From: an uncultured Collinsella sp.
GTDB taxonomy: Bacteria > Actinomycetota > Coriobacteriia > Coriobacteriales > Coriobacteriaceae
DNA length: 21,437 nt
Direction: 5' to 3'
Assembly: GCA_902467875.1 (NCBI GenBank)
Contig: CABQWP010000034.1
Coordinates: 1 to 21,437 of the forward strand
Shown here: piece after piece, positions 1-5,901 of the stretch
Layout of the letters: every line of letters begins with the position of its first letter
Numbering within the stretch: the first letter of the stretch is position 1
The notes under the pieces: generated by a model
Told to the model about the DNA's origin: nothing
Databases searched by the model: none
Seen by the model: the letters and a program-made list of their open reading frames with translations, nothing else
Made by a program: the position numbers and the translations under genes

Positions 1-728
1 CCGAAGGATCGGCCCTTCCCTGGGGCGGGCATACGCTCAAGCCCGCAGCCGATAAGTCGGACGAAGATACGGCGGCCATCGCCAACTCGGCGATGGGTAG
101 TAATCCGGGCACCGTCGTCGTTGCCGACGAGCTGTTGTCCCAACTTAATCTGCAGCCGTATTCCAGTAGCCTGCTCGTTAACTACAAACAGGGGATGGAT
201 ACAACCGAGGCAGACGAGAGCATTAAATACACTGTGCTCGACAATCTGCTCGTTGACGGCAAGGAGTCGGGGTCGTGGGGAACCTTCATCACACGCTCCG
301 AGATGTACACGCAAGCAGCGCAAATGAACGGTCTTATTAGCTACCTAGCCATCTACATCGGCTTTGTATTGGTCGTTGCATGCGCGGCGATTCTGTCGAT
401 CCAGCAACTCTCCAACGTGGCCGACGGCAGCCGCAGCTATCGTGTGCTGGCACAGATCGGCTGCGACGACCGCCAGATTCGCCATTCGGTGATGGCGCAG
501 CAAGCGGTATTCTTCCTGTTCCCGCTGGCAGTGTGCTTGGCGCACTCCTTTGTGGCACTTAAGGTGATCATCGAGCTGGTGAGCATATTCGGAAATATGA
601 GCATCGGCGGCACCGTGGGCCTCACCTGTGCAATCTTCCTGGCAGCATACGGTGGCTACTTCCTGGTGACCTACCTCATGAGCACCGGCATGGTGCGAGC
701 CGCCATCGCCACCCGTTACAGCGAATAG
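1..728 (+). CDS. FtsX-like ABC transporter permease, C-terminal part (5' end outside window)
   Basis: The frame is open from base 3 to the TAG at 726-728 and continues upstream of the window, so the in-frame ATG at 93 is not taken as the start. About 240 residues are visible. An extracytoplasmic stretch is followed by three hydrophobic segments: one around YLAIYIGFVLVVACAAIL, one around AVFFLFPLAVCLAHSFVAL, and one near the C-terminus (GLTCAIFLAAYGGYFLVTYL). Between the first and second lies a charged cytoplasmic loop with SRSYRVLAQIGCDDRQIRHS. This layout, with a loop of the type 'LxxIGxxxxQI', is typical of the C-terminal FtsX domain of MacB/BceB-type permeases, which couple to a separate ATPase for peptide-antibiotic export or sensing, or for lipoprotein or cell-wall roles. 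The ATPase partner would lie upstream and is not visible. Substrate unknown. The gene is followed by structured repeat copy A. Confidence 0.8.
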   Translation, partial: EGSALPWGGHTLKPAADKSDEDTAAIANSAMGSNPGTVVVADELLSQLNLQPYSSSLLVNYKQGMDTTEADESIKYTVLDNLLVDGKESGSWGTFITRSEMYTQAAQMNGLISYLAIYIGFVLVVACAAILSIQQLSNVADGSRSYRVLAQIGCDDRQIRHSVMAQQAVFFLFPLAVCLAHSFVALKVIIELVSIFGNMSIGGTVGLTCAIFLAAYGGYFLVTYLMSTGMVRAAIATRYSE

Positions 729-764
729 CCGACTCAAAGCAAAACAATCGCAGGTTGAGCATAA

Positions 765-911
765 GTCAGCGAAAGCGCCCCTAGACGAGCAAGGTGACGT
801 GAAAGAGGAGGGAAGCGTACTTCGGTACGCGACCGACGATTGAACGTCAGATTGCCGCCTAGGGGCGCTTGCAGCGTCGAGCCGTTACGCGGTTTGGCAT
901 AACCGCGTAAC
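765..911 (+). repeat. structured intergenic repeat, copy A (candidate non-coding RNA or terminator-like element)
   Basis: A 147-bp element that recurs at 4147-4294 (direct) and in part at 3962-4080 (inverted). Visible helices: P1 GCGCCCCTAG (775-784) with CTAGGGGCGC (859-868); P2 TGACGT (795-800) with ACGTCA (844-849); P3 GCGTAC-TTCG-GTACGC (815-830); and a 3' hairpin GTTACGCGGTT (884-894) with AACCGCGTAAC (901-911). Sequence shared with copy B lies in the unpaired joints: GTCAGCGAAA, CGAGCAAGGTG, CAGATTGCCG, and a 29-nt block at 869-897 leading into the 3' hairpin. There is no T-run after the hairpin, so a standard intrinsic terminator is not obvious. It sits between the FtsX-type permease and the APC permease gene. 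Function unknown. Confidence 0.75.
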
Positions 912-1037
912 TTCATCGTAGAAGCACGTTTGCGGGCGGCGGATGCTCGTCTCCTGTCGCCCGCTCACCGAGGCCCGGCAATTGCCTTAATATCTTAAGG
1001 ACCTCGATTTGTCCAAGACTGAGCGAAGGAGCTCATC
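912..1037 (+). promoter_or_regulatory. leader of the APC permease gene with a short palindrome
   Basis: This 126-bp stretch leads into the permease gene. It holds a perfect palindrome CCTTAA-TATC-TTAAGG (985-1000) and a longer-range GCGGGCG/CGCCCGC pairing just upstream. A clear ribosome binding site AAGGAG sits shortly before the ATG at 1038. I could not place a convincing -35/-10 pair. The palindrome could be an operator; that is a guess from symmetry alone. Confidence 0.3.
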
Positions 1038-2468
1038 ATGAGCGACGGAAAGAAAAAGCTTTCCTTCTTGACGGTCATCTCGACCATCATCTGCGTCGTC
1101 TTCGTTTGCGAGGCCGCCGCACCTGCTGCTGCCATTGGCAACCAGCAGTTCTTCTGGTGGATCTTCCTGATTCTGACCTTCCTGCTCCCTTATGGCATGG
1201 TCGTTGCCGAGCTCGGCACTACCTATGACGGCGAGGGTGGCATTTACGACTGGGTACGCGATGGCCTGGGCGACAAGTGGGGCGCCCGCATTTCGTACTA
1301 CTACTGGGTTAACTACCCGCTGTGGATTACCTCGCTGGCCACCATGTTCCCTGACATTTTGGGTATGGTCTTTGGCGTCGAGTTCAATCTGATTGCCAAG
1401 ATTGGTATCGACCTTGCCTTTGTGTGGATCGTCTATCTTATGGGTCGCTCCAAGGCTGCCGACTCCGAGTGGGTCCTGAACGGCGGCGCCATCATCAAGG
1501 TTGCCGTTGCCGTTATCGTCGGCGCTTTGGGCATCTGGTACGCCATGGAGAACGGCTTTGCGAACGATATGTCCGCTGCCACCTTCTTGCCCGAGCTCAC
1601 CAACACCAACGCGCTTGGCTACCTGTCGATCATCATCTTTAACTTCATGGGCTTCGAGGTCATTTGCACCATGACCGACGATATGGCCGATCCCGCTCGC
1701 GATATCCCCAAGGCTATCATCGTCGGCGGCCTGTCCATCGCCGTGATCTATCTGTTCGCTGGCTTTGGCATCGGCGCTGCTGTGTCGGCCGATTCCATCG
1801 ATCCCGACTACGGCATGATTTACGCTGTCCAGACTATTGTGGGCGATTCCATGATCTTTAAGGTCATCTGCATCGCCTTCCTGATCACGCTGTTCGCCAA
1901 CATGGCTGCCTGGTCCTTCGGCGTCAACTCCGTTGCTCGCTATGCTGCCGAGCATGGCAACATGCCCAAGGTCTTCACCTCGATGATCTCGGATGACGAC
2001 ATGCCCAACGGCGCCAACCTGGTCAACGCCATCGTTGCCTCCCTGGTGCTGTGCCTGCAGCTGGTTCCCATCGACGCCATCTCCAACGGTGTCTTCTGGA
2101 TGCTCTTCGGTACCTCCGTTGTCTTCCTGCTGCTGACCTACATCCCGATGTTCCCGGCATTCCTCAACCTTCGTAAGAACGACCCCAACCGTGAGCGTAT
2201 CTTTACGTTCCCGTTTAAGGGAGCCATGATGAAGGTCATGCTGGCTATTCCCTGCATCGAGCTGATTCTGGCTATCGTTGCAACGCTGATTCCGTTCTCT
2301 GTCGATGAGATTGGCGATAAGGTCCCGATGATCGTCATCTTCATCGTGCTCTTGCTTATTGGCGAGGTTGTCCGCGTCGTCAGCGCTAAGGGCCGCGAGA
2401 CCGAGTACAAGGGTCTCACTCCCGAGCTGGCTGCTCAGCGCCTCGCTGAGGAGTCCGAGGAGGACTAG
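1038..2468 (+). CDS. APC-family amino acid/polyamine permease (probable agmatine or agmatine/putrescine transporter)
   Basis: The 476-residue product is very hydrophobic with about twelve membrane segments, the usual size and layout of the APC amino acid-polyamine-organocation superfamily. The first segment region contains an EAAAPAAAIG stretch where APC carriers have their unwound TM1 substrate loop. The sixth-segment region contains FNFMGFEVICTMTDDMADPARDIPKAI, matching the APC 'F.GFE...EE..NP.R.IP.AI' motif. The C-terminus is short and charged (EESEED). It should exchange or import a cationic or amino-acid substrate across the inner membrane. The next gene on the same strand is agmatine deiminase, so agmatine uptake, or exchange for a downstream product such as putrescine, is the best guess; the sequence itself does not fix the substrate. 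The start is supported by AAGGAG before the ATG. Confidence 0.85.
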   Translation: MSDGKKKLSFLTVISTIICVVFVCEAAAPAAAIGNQQFFWWIFLILTFLLPYGMVVAELGTTYDGEGGIYDWVRDGLGDKWGARISYYYWVNYPLWITSLATMFPDILGMVFGVEFNLIAKIGIDLAFVWIVYLMGRSKAADSEWVLNGGAIIKVAVAVIVGALGIWYAMENGFANDMSAATFLPELTNTNALGYLSIIIFNFMGFEVICTMTDDMADPARDIPKAIIVGGLSIAVIYLFAGFGIGAAVSADSIDPDYGMIYAVQTIVGDSMIFKVICIAFLITLFANMAAWSFGVNSVARYAAEHGNMPKVFTSMISDDDMPNGANLVNAIVASLVLCLQLVPIDAISNGVFWMLFGTSVVFLLLTYIPMFPAFLNLRKNDPNRERIFTFPFKGAMMKVMLAIPCIELILAIVATLIPFSVDEIGDKVPMIVIFIVLLLIGEVVRVVSAKGRETEYKGLTPELAAQRLAEESEED

Positions 2469-2488
2469 AGCACCCGGATTCGGGGCTC
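2468..2488 (+). terminator. weak hairpin at the end of the APC permease gene
   Basis: GAGC-a-CCCG, loop GATT, CGGG-GCTC begins on the last base of the TAG stop. It is eight base pairs with one bulged A and is not followed by a T-run. It may act as a partial terminator or 3' end stabiliser; read-through into aguA is possible. Confidence 0.3.
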
Positions 2489-2753
2489 CAACCCTCCTCG
2501 CTACTTGACCATTCCCCGGGGTGGGTGTGAACGATAGCTCTGGTAACCACCGCCCGCCCCAATCTCTCTTCCGTATCCTTCGTGCGTTTTGTCTCCGCGC
2601 GCCAGGTTACGTCGTCGCTTGCCGGTGCGACTCCGTGAAAACCGGCGCCGGGCGCCCCGACCTTTGCCGGGGAACGGGCGTCCGCCACCTCTTGGTTTTA
2701 GGCTGCGGGTAACCCGCCTGCAGCAAGCGATCGTTCGATTTGGAGGAAATCTT
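2489..2753 (+). other. 265-nt structured leader upstream of aguA, unidentified
   Basis: No gene is supported here, although the aguA frame stays open upstream to 2589. Several helices can be drawn: GTAACC (2543-2548) with GGTTAC (2605-2610); GCCGGT (2621-2626) with ACCGGC (2641-2646); CCCCG (2655-2659) with CGGGG (2668-2672); and a hairpin in 2702-2724 with GCTGC/GCAGC around GGG/CCC. This density of stems just before a ribosome binding site suggests a cis-regulatory leader such as a riboswitch or attenuator. I do not recognise a known riboswitch class. GC-rich sequence forms stems by chance, so this is tentative. Confidence 0.35.
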
Positions 2754-3959
2754 ATGCGTACGATCACCGAGTCCGAGTCCACCCCTAAGGCCGACGGCTA
2801 CTTTATGCCTGCTGAGTTCGCTCCGCAGGATCGCGTGTGGATGGGCTGGCCCCATCGCACCGATACCTGGGCCCATGGCGCCAAGCCGGCTCAGAAGCAG
2901 TATGCCGCCATCGCTCGCGCTATTGCCGAGTTCACTCCGGTTACCATATGCGTCAATCAGGCCGACTACGCCAACTGCAAGGCCGTCTTTGAGGAAGACG
3001 AGAACGTTACCGTTATCGAGATGACCACCGACGACGCTTGGTTCCGCGACACCGCTGCCACTTTTGTTATCAACGGCAAGGGCGATAAGCGCGCCAACCA
3101 CTGGCACTTCAACGCTTATGGCGGTCTTGTCGACGGCCTGTACTTCCCGTGGGACAAGGACGAGCAGATCGCCCTTAAGATGGCTGAGCTTTCCGGCTGT
3201 CGTCGTTATCGTCCCGATGACATGATCCTCGAGGGCGGTTCCATCACCGTCGACGGCGAAGGTACCGTGGTCGTGACCGACCAGTGCCTGCTTTCCCCGG
3301 GCCGCACCTGCTCTGCGGTTCTGGAGGAGGAAGAGGATCCCGAGTCCATCTGGCCCAAGTTCAAGAGGAAGTTCGAGCCCTGGAGCGAGGAACTTCGCGC
3401 CTATATGGACGAACACCTCAAGGATTATCTGGGTGTCGAGAAGGTCATCTGGGTCAAGGAGGGCATCGACCCCGAGGAGACCAACGGTCACATCGATGAC
3501 GTCGCCACGTTCATCGCTCCGGGCGTCATGGCCTGCATCTGGACTGACGATCCCGAGTATCCGTTCTACGAGCAGTGCCATGCTGTCTACGAGACCCTTT
3601 CCAACGCCGTTGACGCCAAGGGCCGCAAGATGAAGGTCTACAAGCTCTGCATGCCTGTGAACCCGCTGTTCATGGACCAGGCTTCCTGCGACACCATCGA
3701 CGCCGACGAGAACGCCGAGCCGCGCGTTGCCGACGAGCCGCTGATCGCCTCCTACATGAACTACCTGGTCACCAACCACGGCGTTATCGTCCCGCAGTAC
3801 GGCGACGAGAACGATCAGCTTGCCGTTGACACGCTCCAGAAGATCTACGACGAGGTCTGGGGCGAGGGCGTCTACAAGTGCGTCGGCGTTCAGTCCGAGC
3901 AGGTCGTCTTCGGTGGTGGAAATATCCACTGCATTACGCAGCAGGAACCGTCCGCTTAA
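2754..3959 (+). CDS. aguA: agmatine deiminase (agmatine iminohydrolase)
   Basis: Converts agmatine to N-carbamoylputrescine and ammonia in the cytoplasm, the first step of the agmatine deiminase route to putrescine. The start is ATG at 2754, behind GGAGGA at 7-8 nt spacing. The 401-residue product begins in family style: PAEFAPQDRVWMGWPHRTDTW. It carries DDAWFRDTAATFV, the NGHIDD motif with the catalytic His, and GGGNIHCITQQ near the C-terminus with the nucleophilic Cys. These are the guanidino-group-modifying (PPAD) fold signatures. Most homologues are about 365-380 residues. Here an acidic insertion (EEEEDPESIWPKFKRKF) follows SPGRTCSAVL, before the DYLGVEKVIWV strand. It probably works with the APC permease upstream. 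N-carbamoylputrescine hydrolase or putrescine carbamoyltransferase is not in the window. Confidence 0.95.
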   Translation: MRTITESESTPKADGYFMPAEFAPQDRVWMGWPHRTDTWAHGAKPAQKQYAAIARAIAEFTPVTICVNQADYANCKAVFEEDENVTVIEMTTDDAWFRDTAATFVINGKGDKRANHWHFNAYGGLVDGLYFPWDKDEQIALKMAELSGCRRYRPDDMILEGGSITVDGEGTVVVTDQCLLSPGRTCSAVLEEEEDPESIWPKFKRKFEPWSEELRAYMDEHLKDYLGVEKVIWVKEGIDPEETNGHIDDVATFIAPGVMACIWTDDPEYPFYEQCHAVYETLSNAVDAKGRKMKVYKLCMPVNPLFMDQASCDTIDADENAEPRVADEPLIASYMNYLVTNHGVIVPQYGDENDQLAVDTLQKIYDEVWGEGVYKCVGVQSEQVVFGGGNIHCITQQEPSA

Positions 3960-3961
3960 TC

Positions 3962-4080
3962 GTCCGGCTTCCCGAGGCACCCCATCTCGCCGCTCAAACC
4001 GTCGCTCGCGTACCAAAGTACGCTTCGCTCCTCTCTCGCGGCGACCTGGGGCACCTCGGAAACCCAGCCGGTCAAGCGGA
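3962..4080 (-). repeat. structured intergenic repeat, copy C (inverted relative to A and B)
   Basis: Read on the minus strand, the core matches copy A: AGAGGAG, GAAGCGTACTT, GGTACGCGA and CGACG occur in the same order. Helices: outer stem 3972-3984 with 4047-4059 (13 pairs); middle stem CGCCGC (3988-3993) with GCGGCG (4038-4043); apical hairpin GCGTAC-CAAA-GTACGC on the plus strand (4008-4023). Flanking CCGGCT (3964-3969) and AGCCGG (4066-4071) add a further helix. On the minus strand the outer stem has two G-U pairs; on the plus strand these would be A-C mismatches, which favours a minus-strand transcript. It lacks the GAGCAAGG and GATTGCC joints and the 3' hairpin of A and B, so it is a reduced or diverged copy. 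It begins two bases past the aguA stop. Confidence 0.65.
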
Positions 4081-4146
4081 CCGACGTAGCTAGTTACCGC
4101 ATTAGTCATTGGTGCCAACCTTGGCAACAATGCAGGTCGAAAAAAC

Positions 4147-4294
4147 GTCAGCGAAAACCCGCCAGAGCGAGCAAGGTGCCTTGAAACGAGGCGGCATTGA
4201 CCTTCTGGTCATGCCGTCGAAGCTGAAAGGCAGATTGCCGTTCTGGCGGGTTTGCAGCGTCGAGCCGTTACGCGGTTTGGTAAAACCGCGTAAC
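4147..4294 (+). repeat. structured intergenic repeat, copy B
   Basis: Direct copy of element A, 148 bp against 147. P1 is AAACCCGCCAGA (4155-4166) with TCTGGCGGGTTT (4242-4253). P2 is TGCCTT (4177-4182) with AAGGCA (4227-4232). P3 is CGGCAT-t-GACC, loop TTCT, GGTCATGCCG (4192-4216). The 3' hairpin is GTTACGCGGTTT, loop GGTA, AAACCGCGTAAC (4267-4294). P1, P2 and P3 differ from copy A almost throughout yet still pair, while the joints and the 3' hairpin are nearly identical. The 3' hairpin shares its last base with the first base of the DAHP synthase stop triplet on the other strand, so it may also end that gene's transcript; no T-run is seen on either strand. Confidence 0.75.
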
Positions 4295-5325
4295 TAAATA
4301 CGTTCCGCGATCTCGTGGATGAGGTAGTCGGTCTTTTCCCAGCCCAGGCACGGATCGGTGATCGACTTGCCAAAGACGCCGCCGTCGACCGGCTGGTTGC
4401 CGTCCTCCAGGTAAGACTCGATCATAAAGCCCTTGACCAGCTTGGAGATGGACTCGTTGCGGCGGCAGCTGTCGAGCACTTCCTTGCAAATGCGATACTG
4501 CTCCAGCGGACGCTTGCCCGAGTTGTCATGGTTGCAGTCGATGATCGCTGCCGGATTGGCATAGCCGGCATGCTCGGTATAGCGCTCGGCCAGGCGCTCC
4601 AGGTGCTCGTAGTGGTAGTTGGGGTAGGTGCGCCCATCGAGACCGATGTAGCCACGCATAACGGCGTGCGCGAGCGGATTGCCGTCGCACTCGACCTCCC
4701 AGTTGCGGAAGATGAAGCTCTGGTGCGCCTGCGCGGCGTAAATGGAGTTGAGCATAACGGTGGTAGAGCCGGCAGTGGGATTCTTCATGCCAACGGGTAC
4801 CGAAATGCCGCTCGACACCAGGCGATGCTCCTGGTTTTCGACCGAGCGTGCGCCCACGGCAACATAGCTCAGCAGGTCGACGAGGTATTGGTAGTTGGAC
4901 GGATAGAGCATCTCGTCGGCGGTGAAGAAGCCCGTTTCCTCAATAACGCGCAGGTGCATATGGCGGATGGCCTTGACGCCCTCGAGCAGATCGTCGGGAG
5001 CCTCGGGGTTGGGGTTGTGCAGCAGGCCCTTGTAGCCGGTGCCCTTGGTGCGCGGCTTGTTGGTGTAGACGCGCGGAATGATGATGAGCTTGTCCTTGAC
5101 CTCCTCGGCGGTCTTGGCCAGTCGGTTCATGTACTCAAGCACCGAATCCTCGCGGTCGGCAGAGCACGGGCCGATGATGAGCACCTTGCGTGCGTCCTCG
5201 CCGGTAAAGACTTTGGCGACCTCGGCGTCAAATGCCTGCTTTTTGGCGGTAAGCTCGGCAGAAAGTGGCATTTCCTCGCGGATCTCCATGGGGATCGGCA
5301 GCCTGCGTTTGAATTCCATGGCCAT
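4294..5325 (-). CDS. aroF: 3-deoxy-7-phosphoheptulonate (DAHP) synthase, class I AroF/G/H type
   Basis: Condenses phosphoenolpyruvate and erythrose 4-phosphate to DAHP, the first step of the shikimate pathway, in the cytoplasm. The 343 residues match the AroF/AroG/AroH family in length. Motifs in order: IGPCSADRED near residue 50 (PEP site), PRVYTNKPRTKGTGYKG (substrate-binding KPRT), GARSVENQEHR, PVGMKNPTAGS, DCNHDNSGK (metal-binding His), and SYLEDGNQP (metal-binding Glu region). The ATG at 5325 lies six bases after GAGGAG on the minus strand; another ATG two codons later is less well placed. It is a lone gene converging on aguA. Which E. coli paralogue it resembles in feedback control cannot be read here, so the symbol is only a family label. 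Confidence 0.93.
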   Translation of the reverse strand: MAMEFKRRLPIPMEIREEMPLSAELTAKKQAFDAEVAKVFTGEDARKVLIIGPCSADREDSVLEYMNRLAKTAEEVKDKLIIIPRVYTNKPRTKGTGYKGLLHNPNPEAPDDLLEGVKAIRHMHLRVIEETGFFTADEMLYPSNYQYLVDLLSYVAVGARSVENQEHRLVSSGISVPVGMKNPTAGSTTVMLNSIYAAQAHQSFIFRNWEVECDGNPLAHAVMRGYIGLDGRTYPNYHYEHLERLAERYTEHAGYANPAAIIDCNHDNSGKRPLEQYRICKEVLDSCRRNESISKLVKGFMIESYLEDGNQPVDGGVFGKSITDPCLGWEKTDYLIHEIAERI

Positions 5326-5423
5326 AGGGGTCTCCTCAATCTATAGAAAGAGCAATAAGCGTATTGTCGAATGCTCGGCATTATCCGCTGTCGCACGCTA
5401 AAGTGCAACCCCTTGTCACCCCG

Positions 5424-5462
5424 AAACCTACCAAAAAGGGACAGGTTTATTTTGGTCGGTTT
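5424..5462. repeat. palindromic hairpin repeat with a GGGACAGG loop
   Basis: AAACCTACCAAAA (5424-5436) pairs with TTTTGGTCGGTTT (5450-5462) with one mismatch, around the loop agggacaggttta. I recall similar 'GGGACAGGTTTATTTTGG' sequences as dispersed intergenic repeats in Coriobacteriia and other gut bacteria, but could not check this. It lies in the gene-free stretch upstream of the DAHP synthase gene. It could be a REP-like element or a remnant of a mobile-element end. Confidence 0.5.
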
Positions 5463-5540
5463 TATCTGGGAAAATGTCGGCACTCGCCGGAAGGGGGTCG
5501 GCGTACGGCACGCTGGAGCAAGTTGGATCTTCTGCGGCAT

Positions 5541-5780
5541 ACCCCGTGGGCAAAAAATGGCAAATATGAGTACTGTTGCTGGCGTAGTCTCATATCGAGC
5601 TTACAAGATAATAGGCATAACAGCAAATATGTTCATTAACGTTGGCACACAGAAGCATGTTAACGGGCGTTTTGATTAATTTGAAGGCGTATAGAAGCCG
5701 CAAAGAGGTCATTTGAGGCGGTTTTGGCTGCTACTAAAAATGTAACAGTACTCATATTTGACCTTTTTTGGCCACGGGGT
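5541..5780. mobile_element. MITE-like element with 37-bp terminal inverted repeats
   Basis: The left end 5541-5577 and right end 5744-5780 are reverse complements at 34 of 37 positions. Both carry ACCCCGTGG outermost and CAAATATGAGTACTGTT innermost. The 166-bp interior is visibly richer in A and T than the neighbouring genes, and I see no transposase or other believable gene in it. No clear target-site duplication is visible in the flanks. The size and long inverted ends fit a non-autonomous transposable element. The alternative is one very large imperfect hairpin used as a transcription barrier between the DAHP synthase and ABC exporter loci. Confidence 0.6.
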
Positions 5781-5834
5781 CCGGAAGGGGCTGTCAATCG
5801 GGCCCCAAGAGAGCTAATTCGAGTGCCGTGGACG

Positions 5835-5870
5835 AAAAAACGGGGGCGCAGGTTGTCCTGCGTCCCCGTT
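5835..5870 (-). terminator. Rho-independent terminator of the ABC exporter operon
   Basis: On the minus strand, AACGGGGACGCAGG pairs with CCTGCGCCCCCGTT (14 positions with one imperfect pair, loop ACAA) and runs straight into six T residues (plus-strand A-run 5835-5840). It lies about 30 bp after the stop of the second exporter gene. Confidence 0.88.
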
Positions 5871-5901
5871 CTCGGGCGTTATTCGTTCCCTGCAGCAGAA
5901 T

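Noticed and set aside
2589..2753. 55-codon upstream extension of the aguA frame
   Set aside because: Arg/Pro-rich, unlike any agmatine deiminase N-terminus, and the ATG at 2754 has an excellent ribosome binding site.
2489..2753. Cobalamin riboswitch suggested by GCCGGTGCGACTCCG
   Set aside because: The rest of the conserved core is absent and agmatine deiminase is not a usual target.
734..4089. Similar short peptides (NRRSRTKVRFAPLSRR-like) encoded at 734-916 minus and around 3990-4060 plus
   Set aside because: The likeness comes from homologous structured repeats A and C read in one frame; copy B does not encode it and the changes follow base pairing, not codons.
2607..4130. 507-codon open frame on the minus strand opposite aguA
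   Set aside because: Antisense shadow of aguA; it also runs through the intergenic repeat copy C, which explains its odd end.
5371..5679. 102-codon and 91-codon open frames in the gap upstream of the DAHP synthase gene
   Set aside because: They run through a hairpin repeat and into the MITE-like left end, lack ribosome sites and resemble nothing.
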